From Mesorhizobium xinjiangense (GTDB lineage Bacteria > Pseudomonadota > Alphaproteobacteria > Rhizobiales > Rhizobiaceae), in contig NZ_WOAC01000010.1 of NCBI RefSeq assembly GCF_009749525.1, positions 62,001 to 126,000 of the forward strand: a stretch of 64,000 nucleotides of DNA, read 5' to 3'. Within the stretch, counting starts at the first letter, position 1; each line of letters opens with the position of its first letter. The translations under genes were made by a program, and so were the position numbers. Of the stretch, positions 63,320-64,000 are shown piece after piece. A model generated the notes under the pieces. The model was given only the letters and a program-made list of their open reading frames with translations. It ran no database searches and was not told where the DNA came from.

Positions 63320-64000
63320 TCATTGGCGCGGTATGCTGGTGGTCAAGGAAACCGACGGAGCCCGGTTCAGTCCGGGACCGCTGCCTTCGCCGAGTGCCCG
63401 CAGGGCATTGAGAATGACCGCTATATCGATCCCTTCCTGCAGGAGGGCGCCTGCGACCGGCGTAATCAGACCAAAGGCGGCGGCGATCATCGCCACTCCC
63501 GAGAGGCTCAGGCCGACGACGATGCTTTGCAGGGCGATCGCGCGCGTGCGGTGCGCGATCTGCAGGGCCTCGCCCACCGGGCGCAGGCGGTCGGTCAGGA
63601 TCACGACATCCGCGGTTTGCGAGGAAGCGGTAGCGCCACGCGCGCCCATGGCAACGCCAACCGTGGCAGCGGCCAGGGCGGGGGCATCGTTGATGCCGTC
63701 GCCGATCATCATGGTCGGCGCCTGCCGCATCTCGTCTTGTACCGCTTTGACCTTTTCCGACGGGCTTGCTTCGGCGATCACGGCATCGATGTCGAGCTGT
63801 GCGGCCACGCGTGTCGCGGCCTGGTGATCATCTCCCGTCAGCATGACCGTCCGGCTTATGCCGGCCGATTTCAAGGTGCGCAGTGTCTCGGCGGCGTCGC
63901 CGCGCAAGGCGTCGCCGAAGGTCAAGACACCGGCAAGGCGGCCGTCAAGGGCAACATAGACCCTGAGCACCGGCTGGCCGCCATAACGTTTTTCGCCGTC
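63320..64000 (-). CDS. Heavy-metal P-type ATPase, C-terminal part (5' end outside window)
   Basis: The frame is open from the window edge and ends at 63320. It contains the ATP-binding and hinge regions: MLTGDDHQAATRVA, MIGDGINDAPALAAATVGVAMG and the last helices GLSLSGVAMIAAAFGLITPVAG. That identifies a P1B ATPase of the ZntA/CadA or CopA kind; the metal-selectivity motif lies outside. It is the third metal ATPase gene in the window and is read toward the trHb promoter. Confidence 0.85.
   Translation of the reverse strand, partial: DGEKRYGGQPVLRVYVALDGRLAGVLTFGDALRGDAAETLRTLKSAGISRTVMLTGDDHQAATRVAAQLDIDAVIAEASPSEKVKAVQDEMRQAPTMMIGDGINDAPALAAATVGVAMGARGATASSQTADVVILTDRLRPVGEALQIAHRTRAIALQSIVVGLSLSGVAMIAAAFGLITPVAGALLQEGIDIAVILNALRALGEGSGPGLNRAPSVSLTTSIPRQ

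Overview
The window is high-GC DNA with the gene content of an alphaproteobacterium of the Rhizobiales type. It carries a napEFDABC operon, a cbb3 (fixNOQP-type) oxidase cluster, a cyclic beta-1,2-glucan synthase and large ParB-like and DUF932 proteins typical of rhizobial plasmids and integrative elements. The species cannot be named from sequence alone. No rRNA, tRNA, CRISPR array or intact insertion sequence was seen.

Layout. 1-7.2 kb (minus strand): plasmid/ICE-type backbone, with a strawberry-notch-like helicase/methylase (cut by the window edge), a broken antitoxin-like gene, a small conserved gene, a 716-aa ParB-like protein and a DUF932 protein. The last two share a covarying RNA hairpin just before their starts. 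7.4-9.2 kb: AbiE toxin-antitoxin pair. 9.5-15.8 kb: sulfide module, a BigR/SqrR-type repressor divergent from sulfide:quinone oxidoreductase, a DUF2892 membrane protein and an RND efflux pair. 15.8-20.7 kb: periplasmic nitrate reductase operon. 20.9-26.3 kb: a flavin-nucleotide-binding protein and an HlyD/FtsX/ATPase export operon, flanked by gene relics.

26-50 kb is a stress-survival island. It holds two Usp proteins, DUF302, a kinase-like protein, a 2823-aa NdvB, Hsp20, an EF-hand/Met-rich protein, SHOCT, BON, HPF-like, host-attachment, alcohol dehydrogenase, Nudix, DUF4010, thioredoxin and cytochrome c genes. At least eleven 14-bp sites of the FNR/FixK form TTG(A/C)-N6-(T/G)CAA sit at the heads of its transcription units, so the island reads as one low-oxygen regulon. 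The only FNR-family gene visible is itself broken, so the active regulator must lie elsewhere.

50-64 kb: FtsH, a CopB-type copper ATPase, then a unidirectional run trHb - membrane protein - nsrR - ccoN-O-Q-P - orf65 - DUF2189 - ccoI - ccoS, preceded by a perfect inverted repeat. The right edge cuts a third P-type ATPase.

Together the genes describe life at the oxic/anoxic boundary: nitrate and low-oxygen respiration, sulfide and nitric oxide handling, metal homeostasis and protein/envelope stress. A notable trait is decay. The stress island holds several genes with single frameshifts or stops, plus relic copies of genes that are intact elsewhere in the window, whereas the respiratory operons are intact.
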